Source: an uncultured Eubacterium sp. (GTDB taxonomy: Bacteria; Bacillota; Clostridia; Lachnospirales; Lachnospiraceae). From it: a stretch of 64,000 nucleotides of DNA. The first letter of the stretch is position 1, and every line of letters begins with the position of its first letter. This document shows, one piece after another, positions 35,525-43,625 of the stretch. A model generated the notes under the pieces. It worked only from the letters and a program-made list of their open reading frames with translations. It was not told the DNA's origin and made no database searches. The position numbers and the translations under genes were made by a program. The stretch covers positions 129,481 through 193,480 of the forward strand of contig CAJUTR010000004.1 in assembly GCA_910589665.1 (NCBI GenBank), written 5' to 3'.

Positions 35525-36319
35525 TCACAATGTCATCAATTCCTTTAGTACCCCGTTCTCCACGCAGGATCCGCATATATCCGTTGCAACTGCCTTTAAC
35601 TCCTCCCTCGCATTTGCTACGGCAAAACTTTTTCCCGCTCTTTTCAACATATCAATATCGTTCTGATTGTCTCCAAATGCCATCGTTTCCTCTCTCGCGA
35701 TCCCCAGCTCTTTCTGGATAAATGCCACAGCGCTTCCTTTTCCTGCATCTTTTGGCACGCAGTCGAGCCACTGGATGCCGGCCAGATTCAGCCGGACACG
35801 ATCTTCCCATTTGGGGCGGAACCACGGATCTGTCAGCGCCTCTACCATATTGTGATGATAGAGCGATACCTTCACGATCTCATCCCGCACGTTCTTTTTC
35901 AGATCACCTACTGCCTGAATGTCATAACCATAACTGTTTACCATCCAGCGGTACATCTCAGAGTCGGCACTAGAAGCATAGGCGCGCTTCCGTCCATTTA
36001 CCATCACATCGCATGGTGGGATCTTTCGCACGTCGTCAATGATCTCCTCGCAGATTTCTTTCGGCAGCACTTTCGAATACAGGCACTCCCCCTGATAAAA
36101 CACCATACTTCCTCCGTCTACGGCAAAGTAGATCATATCCGCCACCGGAGCAAATATCTTTTCCAGACTCACGAACTGTCTTCCGCTGCACACGGCAAAT
36201 ACGATCCCTTTTTCCTTTAAGTTCCGTATCGCGTCATAGTAACCTGGATGAAATAGTTCGACCGAACCGCCGTCTTCTACCAGAGTTCCGTCCACATCGC
36301 TTACGACAAGACGAACCAT
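35525..36319 (-). CDS. HAD-superfamily phosphatase, Cof/IIB type
   Basis: A 264-residue Cof-like phosphatase. Motif I is VSDVDGTLVEDGG, motif II the FAVCSGRQF Ser, motif III Lys in KGSAVAFIQKELG, and motif IV AFGDNQNDIDMLKRAG, with the large C2-type cap between II and III. Start 36319 follows GAGGGG with 8-base spacing; 36340 is less likely. Substrates of the family are sugar phosphates or flavin phosphates. It probably forms a two-gene unit with the HD-GYP-like gene. Confidence 0.9.
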   Translation of the reverse strand: MVRLVVSDVDGTLVEDGGSVELFHPGYYDAIRNLKEKGIVFAVCSGRQFVSLEKIFAPVADMIYFAVDGGSMVFYQGECLYSKVLPKEICEEIIDDVRKIPPCDVMVNGRKRAYASSADSEMYRWMVNSYGYDIQAVGDLKKNVRDEIVKVSLYHHNMVEALTDPWFRPKWEDRVRLNLAGIQWLDCVPKDAGKGSAVAFIQKELGIAREETMAFGDNQNDIDMLKRAGKSFAVANAREELKAVATDICGSCVENGVLKELMTL

Positions 36320-36359
36320 ATCAAACACCCCTCTTTTCATAAATAGCCGCTATTAAGAA

Positions 36360-36409
36360 AGCCCGGTCAGTGTGAAGGAACACAATATCGTCCCTTTGCC
36401 AACCGGGCT
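36360..36409 (-). terminator. Terminator after ilvC
   Basis: AGCCCGGT (36360-36367) pairs with ACCGGGCT (36402-36409). The 34-base interior contains a smaller GTGT/ACAC hairpin. On the minus strand the stem ends in CTTTCTTAA, a weak T-run. It separates ilvC from the HAD gene. Confidence 0.6.
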
Positions 36410-36421
36410 GAAAACACGTTG

Positions 36422-37444
36422 TTAGTTATTGATCAGTTTATCTTCGCCATTCCAGCTGTAAAGCTTACGGATATCCTCTCCGATCACCTCGGACGGATGC
36501 TCGGAAGCCATCTTTCTCATCGCACGGAAATGAGCCTGTCCGCCTGCCTCTGACATATCTAAAAGGAACTCTTTGGCAAACGAACCATCCTGAATATCGC
36601 TCAGAATCTTCTTCATCGCCTTTTTCGTATCTTCCGTAATGATCTTCGGCCCTGTCACATAGTCCCCGTACTCAGCCGTATTGGAAATCGAATAGCGCAT
36701 GCCTGCAAATCCGCTCTGATAGATCAGATCCACAATCAGCTTCATCTCATGGATACATTCAAAATACGCATTTCTCGGGTCATAACCAGCCTCGCAGAGC
36801 GTCTCAAAACCTGCCTGCATCAATGCGCAGACGCCGCCGCACAGAACAGCTTGCTCACCGAACAGGTCCGTCTCCGTCTCCGTACGGAACGTCGTTTCGA
36901 GAACGCCAGCTCTCGCCCCGCCGATCGCAAGCGCATACGCAAGCGCCATGTCAAGCGCCTTTCCCGTCGCATCCTGCTCCACTGCCACAAGACACGGAAC
37001 GCCCTTTCCTGCCTGATACTCGCTGCGAACCGTATGTCCCGGCCCTTTTGGAGCGATCATCGTCACATCGACATCTTTTGGCGGCACGATCTGTCCGAAA
37101 TGAATGTTAAAGCCGTGCGCAAACATCAGCATATTGCCAGCTTCCAGATTTGGCTCGATGGACTCTTTGTACATTTTTGCCTGAAGCTCATCATTGATCA
37201 GGATCATAATAATATCTGCTTTTTTCGCTGCCTCTGCTGCCGTATATACTTCAAAACCCTGAGACTCTGCCTTTGCCCATGATTTCGAGCCTTCATACAA
37301 GCCAATGATCACGTTGCAACCGCTCTCTTTCGCATTCAATGCGTGGGCATGTCCCTGACTGCCGTACCCGATGACAGCAATCGTCTTGCCGTCCAAAAGT
37401 CCGAGGTTACAGTCACTTTCATAATAAATCTTTGCGTCTGCCAT
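36422..37444 (-). CDS. ilvC: Ketol-acid reductoisomerase
   Basis: IlvC isomerises and reduces acetolactate with NADPH and Mg2+. The Rossmann motif is IAVIGYGSQGHAHALN near residue 22; metal ligands lie in FGEQAVLCGGVCALMQAGFE (Asp/Glu region) and in AYFECIHEMKLIVDLIYQSG. Length 340 is the class I short form. The start follows CTAGGAGG. ilvN lies 147 bp upstream on the same strand; a small CCTCC/GGAGG hairpin is present in that gap. Confidence 0.96.
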   Translation of the reverse strand: MADAKIYYESDCNLGLLDGKTIAVIGYGSQGHAHALNAKESGCNVIIGLYEGSKSWAKAESQGFEVYTAAEAAKKADIIMILINDELQAKMYKESIEPNLEAGNMLMFAHGFNIHFGQIVPPKDVDVTMIAPKGPGHTVRSEYQAGKGVPCLVAVEQDATGKALDMALAYALAIGGARAGVLETTFRTETETDLFGEQAVLCGGVCALMQAGFETLCEAGYDPRNAYFECIHEMKLIVDLIYQSGFAGMRYSISNTAEYGDYVTGPKIITEDTKKAMKKILSDIQDGSFAKEFLLDMSEAGGQAHFRAMRKMASEHPSEVIGEDIRKLYSWNGEDKLINN

Positions 37445-37590
37445 TTTACTTTTCCTCCTAGATTATAATATATAAAGCCCCTCCAAAGTTCGGAGGATGG
37501 TTTTCCATTTTAGAAATACAGCTCCGTTCGTTTTACTGTTCTGGTCATTCCAAAACCGACTTCGCCGCGCGGTTTCGGCGCACTTCTCCC

Positions 37591-38088
37591 TCACACATCC
37601 TGCTCGTCCAAAAAACCTCTCGCCAGTCCGGTAATTCCCGTGCGCACAAGCTCCTTGATCTCGTACCCGTCCAAAAGCTTCGTAAACGCATTCAATTTCG
37701 CCTGGTTTCCCGTCAGCTCAATCATCATCGTGTCAGAAGCGACGTCTACGATCTTTGCCCGGAATATTTCCACGATGGCGTTAATGGACGGCCTGGCCTC
37801 CTGTGACGCTGACACCTTTACGAGAATAAGCTCCCGGCAGACGGACGCGTCACCGGTCAATTCCTGCACCTGGATCACATTCTCCAGCTTGGAGATCTGT
37901 TTCTCGATCTGGTCGAGAATGATCCCGTCTCCCGTCACAGCTACCGTCATCCGCGAAACCGCCGGATTTTCGGTTTCTCCAACCGTAAGACTGTCAATGT
38001 TGTACCCCCGCCGGCTGAATAGGCCGACAACACGGGACAACGCGCCCGGCGTATTATCAATCAATATAGATAGTACCATTTTTCGCAT
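37591..38088 (-). CDS. ilvN: Acetolactate synthase small (regulatory) subunit
   Basis: The valine-sensing regulatory subunit of acetolactate synthase. An ACT domain is visible at the N-terminus (LSILIDNTPGALSRVVGLFSRRGYNIDSLTVG), followed by the conserved C-terminal domain. The 165-residue length is standard. The ATG at 38088 has AAGGAG 8 bases upstream; the GTG at 38097 overlaps that site and is rejected. Its catalytic partner ilvB is at 21971-23659, so the two subunits are made from separate operons. A strong promoter at 38118-38146 serves ilvN-ilvC. Confidence 0.95.
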   Translation of the reverse strand: MRKMVLSILIDNTPGALSRVVGLFSRRGYNIDSLTVGETENPAVSRMTVAVTGDGIILDQIEKQISKLENVIQVQELTGDASVCRELILVKVSASQEARPSINAIVEIFRAKIVDVASDTMMIELTGNQAKLNAFTKLLDGYEIKELVRTGITGLARGFLDEQDV

Positions 38089-38117
38089 GGCATTCACTCC
38101 TTACTTTTCCGAAAATA

Positions 38118-38146
38118 ATTGTACCAATTTCGACCAAACTTGTCAA
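38118..38146 (-). promoter_or_regulatory. Promoter of ilvN-ilvC
   Basis: Minus strand TTGACA (38146-38141), 17-base spacer, TACAAT (38123-38118). The leader is only about 23 nt, so no attenuator can lie in it. Confidence 0.85.
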
Positions 38147-38156
38147 CCACCCCGCA

Positions 38157-39209
38157 CTATTTCTTCTTTCCCTTTTCTTCATATACAAAGTTTTTGTAAG
38201 CCGTTCTATTTTTCACAAGATCTGGCACGAGGCACTGCTGTTCCCCAATCATCTGGCTGGAATACCCGTCGTCGGTCGGAAGGCTGAACTGATCCAGCTC
38301 CATCGTCCCCATCTGCACAACCGCTAGAATATAAGAATAAATATCATCCTCTTTTAAATCCGTTTTCACGTTCGGAAGGATGATCTTCACAAGATCCATC
38401 CACTCCTTGGGCGACATCGCTTTTACCTGTTTCAAAAGTGCCTGCATCACGAGACGCTGGCGCTCTGTGCGCCCGTAATCGTCCCCCTTGCCAGAAGCTG
38501 TGAGGACAGCCGGATAACGGCCGTTACTCATTTTTTTTCCATGCCGGATCCGGCAGTATCCGAGCGCCTGATAGCCGTTTAGTATCTGTTTTCCCACTTT
38601 CACATTCCGGTATTTTCTTCTTTTGATATAATTCGTATCATTCAAATGTAACGCTTCCGACTCGGTCAGCGTCGCTTCCACGCCTCCCACCGCATTGATC
38701 ACCTCGACAAACGCATCAAAATTCACTTCTGCGTAGCCGTCCGCCTTTATACCAAAATTATCTGCCAGCGTTTTATAGAGGAGCTGGACGCCGCCAAGCG
38801 CATAGGCGGAATTCAATTTTTGGCTGCCGTGGCCAGGGATCGGCACATACATATCCCGCATCAGGGAAGTTACTTTTAATTTTTGATGTTTCATATCCAA
38901 AGTGGCGATCATCATCGAATCCGAACGCCGGGAGGCCCCCGTTTTATTCTGCTCGTCCGGATTTTTATCCGTGCCGACGACTAAAATATTTATGATATCT
39001 GAATCACTAACCGTATCATACTCGGATATATCTACTTTATCCAAGGAATCCTCGTTATCAAAATTCATCATCTGGATCACACCAGTCACATTGTACTGTG
39101 TGATCGCCAACCCACTTCCCACACCCATGCTCAAAAGGATGCCCACGACAAGTAAAATCTTACCGACTACTCTTTTCTTCCCTTTCGCTTTCTTTTTTGC
39201 CTTCGCCAT
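38157..39209 (-). CDS. LytR-CpsA-Psr (LCP) family protein
   Basis: LCP enzymes attach secondary wall polymers to peptidoglycan at the outer membrane face. A very basic N-terminus (AKKKAKGKKR) precedes one helix (ILLVVGILLSMGVGSGLAI), then the LCP domain: INILVVGTDKN, RSDSMMIATLDM, SLMRDMYVPIPG with the conserved Arg/Asp, LNSAYALGG, and GYCRIRHGKK with DYGRTERQR. Length 350 is typical. It lies at the end of a gene run containing two glycosyltransferases, which fits polymer synthesis and transfer. Confidence 0.93.
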   Translation of the reverse strand: MAKAKKKAKGKKRVVGKILLVVGILLSMGVGSGLAITQYNVTGVIQMMNFDNEDSLDKVDISEYDTVSDSDIINILVVGTDKNPDEQNKTGASRRSDSMMIATLDMKHQKLKVTSLMRDMYVPIPGHGSQKLNSAYALGGVQLLYKTLADNFGIKADGYAEVNFDAFVEVINAVGGVEATLTESEALHLNDTNYIKRRKYRNVKVGKQILNGYQALGYCRIRHGKKMSNGRYPAVLTASGKGDDYGRTERQRLVMQALLKQVKAMSPKEWMDLVKIILPNVKTDLKEDDIYSYILAVVQMGTMELDQFSLPTDDGYSSQMIGEQQCLVPDLVKNRTAYKNFVYEEKGKKK

Positions 39210-39292
39210 CTTCTCCTCCGTTCCTACGGATCTTCAACTCTCAAGTCCGAATGCCTTTGCTCCTGTGCCCCCCACTCTTCCCCAAACCTACT

Positions 39293-40228
39293 TTATAAGA
39301 TCAAAAGGAGCGCGATATTTCTCATCCATCCACTTTTCCAAAATCCAAAACGGACGGTATACCATCGCCGGCGCCAGAATCCAGCGTTTCCCATGCGGGC
39401 AAACGCCCTCACTGCTGGTTGTTCTTCCCGTTCATCCCGGAACAAGCGGTAAAACGCCTCTCCCTGGGCAAATGTCTGCTCTAGTGACTCTTTCTGTCTT
39501 TTTAAATGGGAAATACGATCTTTCACGTATTGCGAGAAACTGCTTCCGCCAATCATATTACCACGATGCTGGCGATATTGCAAGGTAGTTTCCGCAAGAT
39601 ACGAAATTTCTCCGAACTGGCTGCAGATCAGCGCCAGCCACCAATCATGCACGCGCACCTCCTCTGGCAGCGTGTCCAAAAAGGGCAGCACCGCTGCATT
39701 GACCATGACCGTGCATCCGATACACTTATTTTCCATGAGAAGGTGTGCCGGATCCGTCTTGGCCACGTCCAAATGGCTGCTTTTATGAAAGGAACCAAAT
39801 TGTTTACCAGTATCACTGTCAAAATTCATCGCGTCCGTAAAGACAAGAAGCGGTGCGCTTTCCCTGTTTCCGTGTTTCTGCTCCAACCGCTCCATCGCTC
39901 GCATCGTGCGGGCGATCTTATCAGGATCCCAAATATCATCCTGATCACACAACATGATATACGGACTTTTGCTTCGCTTGATCCCCTCGATGAAATTTTT
40001 CACATACCCGAGGTTCTCCTTATTTTCATAAACGCTGATACATCCATATCTTGCCTCGTATTCCCGCGCGATCCGCACGGTTTCGTCCGTGGATCCGTCA
40101 TCACATATTTCAATCCATATATCATCCCGCCCGTTTGCCAGCACAGAATCCAGCTGCTCCCGGATATAAGAAGCGCCGTTATAGGCAGCCAGTACAATAT
40201 GGATACGCGCTTGTCCTGTCTCTTTCAT
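39293..40228 (-). CDS. Family 2 glycosyltransferase (rhamnosyltransferase-like)
   Basis: A cytoplasmic GT-A fold transferase, 311 residues. The N-terminal IHIVLAAYNGASYIREQLDSVL and CDDGSTDETV are the nucleotide-sugar motifs, and LCDQDDIWDPDKI holds the DXD-like metal site. The C-terminal third (RDEREEQPAVRAFARMGNAG) resembles rhamnosyltransferases. Overlaps the second glycosyltransferase gene by 4 bp (ATGA). The donor sugar is not certain. Confidence 0.88.
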   Translation of the reverse strand: MKETGQARIHIVLAAYNGASYIREQLDSVLANGRDDIWIEICDDGSTDETVRIAREYEARYGCISVYENKENLGYVKNFIEGIKRSKSPYIMLCDQDDIWDPDKIARTMRAMERLEQKHGNRESAPLLVFTDAMNFDSDTGKQFGSFHKSSHLDVAKTDPAHLLMENKCIGCTVMVNAAVLPFLDTLPEEVRVHDWWLALICSQFGEISYLAETTLQYRQHRGNMIGGSSFSQYVKDRISHLKRQKESLEQTFAQGEAFYRLFRDEREEQPAVRAFARMGNAGFWRRRWYTVRFGFWKSGWMRNIALLLIL

Positions 40229-41178
40229 TGCTCCTCACCATGTTCCCAATACCGTTTATTCATACTCATTTTTTTTACGATCCCATCTGGCAGCGTTTCA
40301 TACCGGAGGCCAAATTTATAACCGAGCAGCTTAGACGCGCTCTGCATCACGAGATCGGGCAGCAGATACCATTTACCTGACCTCATCAGATACCTGGCCG
40401 TCTCTTTTACGAGCCGCATACCCTCGGATTCCGACTTCACACGCTCAAAAATATGCCGATACTGCCGCTGGGATACCGCCATGTCAAAATTCCTCGTAAA
40501 CTGCTGCCGGTACGTATATTTATGGGCATGTACCACTTCCGCGTCCGCTGCATACGCGATCTGATACCCCGCATGGATCAAAGATGCCGCGAAGATCATA
40601 TCCTCATTAAATATCGTGCGCGTCACAAATCCGCCCAGTTCCTCGTAAATACGTCGCCGGTACATCGCGCACACATTGGAACAGAAATACGTTTTAATGC
40701 CGAGCCGCTCCAGATCTCCTACATCTTTTACCGCAGACTGCGCCGGATAATTAAATGTCCTCGTAAACCGCTCAACCGCTCCCACCTCATCGCCAGGAAG
40801 CTGCCTTGCATAAACCGCGGCGATGCGCTCATCTTCCTCCATGTGCCGGACGAGCGTTTCGAGCAAAACATCATTCGTCGGTACGGCGTCTTGTGTCATA
40901 AACAAGATATGATCGGCCCGCGAAGCAAAAGCGCCGCGGTTTCTCGTTCCTCCGTGGTCAAATTCCTGTTTTTCTATGGGAATGATACGGCCGCGATCCG
41001 CCTGTTCCAAAAGCCGCTCCACTCGTTCATCTTCTTTTGTTCCTTCCATCGTCTGCAAAAACCATACATGTTCCGGCTTTTTCGTCTGATGGTTCAGCCG
41101 ATCGATCAGCTGCCCGAGTTTATGATCCGGGCGATAGACTGGGATGATCACATCAATCCTGTCACACATTTCCGACAA
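40225..41178 (-). CDS. Family 2 glycosyltransferase
   Basis: A second GT-A enzyme, 317 residues, with DVIIPVYRPDHKLGQLIDRL at the N-terminus, the substrate region FDHGGTRNRGAFAS, MTQDAVPTN as the DXD-like site and FNEDMIFAASLIHAGY as the catalytic acidic region. The pair of divergent GT2 enzymes with the LCP gene suggests rhamnose-rich wall polysaccharide or teichoic-acid-like polymer assembly, by analogy. It starts 8 bp after metH. Confidence 0.88.
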   Translation of the reverse strand: MSEMCDRIDVIIPVYRPDHKLGQLIDRLNHQTKKPEHVWFLQTMEGTKEDERVERLLEQADRGRIIPIEKQEFDHGGTRNRGAFASRADHILFMTQDAVPTNDVLLETLVRHMEEDERIAAVYARQLPGDEVGAVERFTRTFNYPAQSAVKDVGDLERLGIKTYFCSNVCAMYRRRIYEELGGFVTRTIFNEDMIFAASLIHAGYQIAYAADAEVVHAHKYTYRQQFTRNFDMAVSQRQYRHIFERVKSESEGMRLVKETARYLMRSGKWYLLPDLVMQSASKLLGYKFGLRYETLPDGIVKKMSMNKRYWEHGEEQ

Positions 41179-41186
41179 CGCCCTCC

Positions 41187-43625
41187 TTATTTTCCCAGCA
41201 AACGGTTCACGAGCTTCACGGCCTCCCTCGCGTCCCGCGAGTAGCCATCCGCCCCGATCTCCTGAGCAAAATGTTCTGTCACAACAGCTCCGCCCACGAT
41301 GATCTTCGCCGTGATCCCCTGTTCTTTTGCCATGTTCACGACATGCTCCATCTCCGTCATCGTCGTCGTCATAAGAGCCGACAAACCGATCACGGCCGCC
41401 TGCTTTTCACACGCCGTATCAAGGATCCGCTGGCTCTCCACATCTTTTCCGAGATCAATCACGTCATAGCCGTAATTTTTCAGCATGAGCGTCACTAGAT
41501 TCTTGCCGATGTCATGAATATCGCCTTTCACGGTAGCCATCACGATCGTATCCAGTTTTTTGCCGCCTCTCTCCTTTTGCAGGAGCGGTTCCAGATCGTC
41601 GATCGCCGTCTCCATCGCCTCCGCGCTGGCGATGAGCTGCGGCAGGAAATACGTCCCCTTCTCAAACTGTTCCCCCACATGATTGATGGCGGGAATCAGA
41701 TACGTGTCAATGATGGCTGCTGGCTGTTCACCCTGCTCGAGCGCAAGCTTCACAAGTTCTTTCACCTTCTGGCTCTTTCCCTTGATCACAGCGGTAAAGA
41801 GTGGATGTACCTCTCCTCCCCCTTCGTCAGGTGTTCTGGTGCCTTCGTCATGTTTCGGACGGCCAGCTGAAACTTCTGCTGGGCAGACTCCGTTTATATA
41901 AGCCAGGTCTGCCTCCTGTTTATTCAAAAGAAGGTCTGACGCTAACGCTGCATTCACTAACAGCGTCTGGCTCGGGTTCGCAATCGCCATCGTCAACCCC
42001 TGCATGATCGCCATTGTCAGGAACGCGCTGTTCACAAATGACCGCTCCGGCAGTCCAAAAGATATATTGGAAAGTCCGCATATGGTCGCCACCCCGAGCT
42101 CCTCTTTGCAGTAGCGAACCGTCTCAAGTACCTCGAGTGCGGCTGTCTTATTCGCCCCGATCGTCGTCACGAGGCCGTCTGCCACGATGTCTGTTTTGGA
42201 AAGGCCGTGACGTTTTGCCTCCTCTGCGATCGTCTCGATGATCTGTTTTTTCTCCGCCAGGTTTTCCGGCAGGCCCTTTTCGGAAAGCGGAAGTAAAATA
42301 AACATCGCTCCATACTTTTTTGCCGCCGGGATCAGCCGCTCCATTTTTCCCGGCTCCAGCGAGATGGAATTGATCAGCGCACGCCCGGGATAGATGCGGA
42401 GCGCGGCTTCCACCACATCGGCAGAACTCGAATCAATGCTGAGCGGAACGTCTACTGCCAGCGTAAGTTCCTCGACCGCCCGGAGCATCATTTCTTTTTC
42501 GTCGATGCCGTCCATTCCCATATTGACATCTAACACCTTCGCACCCTGCTCCACCTGTTCTTCCGCCAGAGAACGCACCAGATCAAGCTTGCCTTCGCGA
42601 AGTTCCGCCTGCAGATCTTTTTTTCCGGTCGGATTGATCCTCTCTCCCACGACAGAAAACGTTCCGTCCAGATCGATCATCACAAAATCCCGCTCGTTCG
42701 TAAGCGCACGTATTTCTTTCTGTTTCCGGCAGACGGGACGCCTCCCGGAAACAGCTTCCAAAAGCGCGCGGATATGCGCCGGTTTCGTGCCGCAGCAGCC
42801 GCCGGCTACCGTAACGCCCTGTTCGATCAGCGGCAGCATCGCTTCGGCGAATTCTTCCGGCTCCATGCGGTATTCGGTGTTCCCATTGACGAGTTCCGGC
42901 AGACCGGCATTCGGCTTGACGGCAACTGGAATATGAGAAACGGCGAGCATCCGGCTGACCAGATCAAACATCTTATCCGGCCCAGCGGAACAATTGATCC
43001 CGATCACATCCGCGCCCATCGCTTCTAATACGATCGCCGCCGTCTCGGGCTTTGTCCCGTACAGCGTCCTGCCATCATCCTGAAATGTCAGCGTCACAAG
43101 TACTGGCACCTCTTCCCCGCACGTCTCCCGTATGGCGATCAGCGCACCTCGGCATTCCTGAAGGCTCATCATCGTCTCGACCGCGAACAGGTCGACCCCG
43201 GCTTCATGCAGATAACCCGCCTGTTGTTTGTAAACGTCAATCAGCTCCTCAAACGGGAGCGACCCGATCGGCTCTAACTGCTCTCCAGTCATCGTCATGT
43301 CCCCGGCAATATAAATCTTACGCTCCGTCTGGCTCTCCCGGATCGCCCGTTTGGTCAGTCCGACCAGGTCAAAAATAAGTTCTCTCTGCCGCTCTTCTAG
43401 TCCGTACTCTGCTAGCTTGATGCGGCTGCATGTAAACGTTGGCGCATACAGGACGTCACTTCCAGCTTCAATGTATCCCTTCTGGAGTTCCACAAACACA
43501 TCCGGGTGCTCTAAAATCCATGTTTCCGGGCAGTCACCGGCCTGCATGCCGTGTTTCTGGAGATTCGACCCCGTCCCGCCATCGAGCAGGACAAAACCCT
43601 GCTTCAAATAATCCCTAAAGTTCAT
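41187..43625 (-). CDS. metH: Cobalamin-dependent methionine synthase, short form without activation domain
   Basis: Transfers methyl from methyltetrahydrofolate to homocysteine through cobalamin. The homocysteine domain (1-290) starts with VLLDGGTGSNLQKHG and carries the zinc cysteines in GINCSAG and GGCCGT. The pterin-binding domain (about 315-590) has VVGERINPTGKK. A helical cap and the B12 domain (about 620-812) follow, with KGDIHDIGKNLV giving the cobalt-ligand His. At 812 residues it lacks the C-terminal AdoMet reactivation domain of the 1200-residue E. coli enzyme, so a separate activator is needed. A short Glu/Gly/Asp-rich linker (about 590-605) is unusual. It overlaps proS by 11 bp. 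Confidence 0.92.
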   Translation of the reverse strand: MNFRDYLKQGFVLLDGGTGSNLQKHGMQAGDCPETWILEHPDVFVELQKGYIEAGSDVLYAPTFTCSRIKLAEYGLEERQRELIFDLVGLTKRAIRESQTERKIYIAGDMTMTGEQLEPIGSLPFEELIDVYKQQAGYLHEAGVDLFAVETMMSLQECRGALIAIRETCGEEVPVLVTLTFQDDGRTLYGTKPETAAIVLEAMGADVIGINCSAGPDKMFDLVSRMLAVSHIPVAVKPNAGLPELVNGNTEYRMEPEEFAEAMLPLIEQGVTVAGGCCGTKPAHIRALLEAVSGRRPVCRKQKEIRALTNERDFVMIDLDGTFSVVGERINPTGKKDLQAELREGKLDLVRSLAEEQVEQGAKVLDVNMGMDGIDEKEMMLRAVEELTLAVDVPLSIDSSSADVVEAALRIYPGRALINSISLEPGKMERLIPAAKKYGAMFILLPLSEKGLPENLAEKKQIIETIAEEAKRHGLSKTDIVADGLVTTIGANKTAALEVLETVRYCKEELGVATICGLSNISFGLPERSFVNSAFLTMAIMQGLTMAIANPSQTLLVNAALASDLLLNKQEADLAYINGVCPAEVSAGRPKHDEGTRTPDEGGGEVHPLFTAVIKGKSQKVKELVKLALEQGEQPAAIIDTYLIPAINHVGEQFEKGTYFLPQLIASAEAMETAIDDLEPLLQKERGGKKLDTIVMATVKGDIHDIGKNLVTLMLKNYGYDVIDLGKDVESQRILDTACEKQAAVIGLSALMTTTMTEMEHVVNMAKEQGITAKIIVGGAVVTEHFAQEIGADGYSRDAREAVKLVNRLLGK

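Noticed and set aside
36341..38156. T-box or other amino-acid riboswitch ahead of ilvN, ilvC, leuB or proS
   Set aside because: Leaders are too short and no T-box core sequence was seen; only simple hairpins are present.
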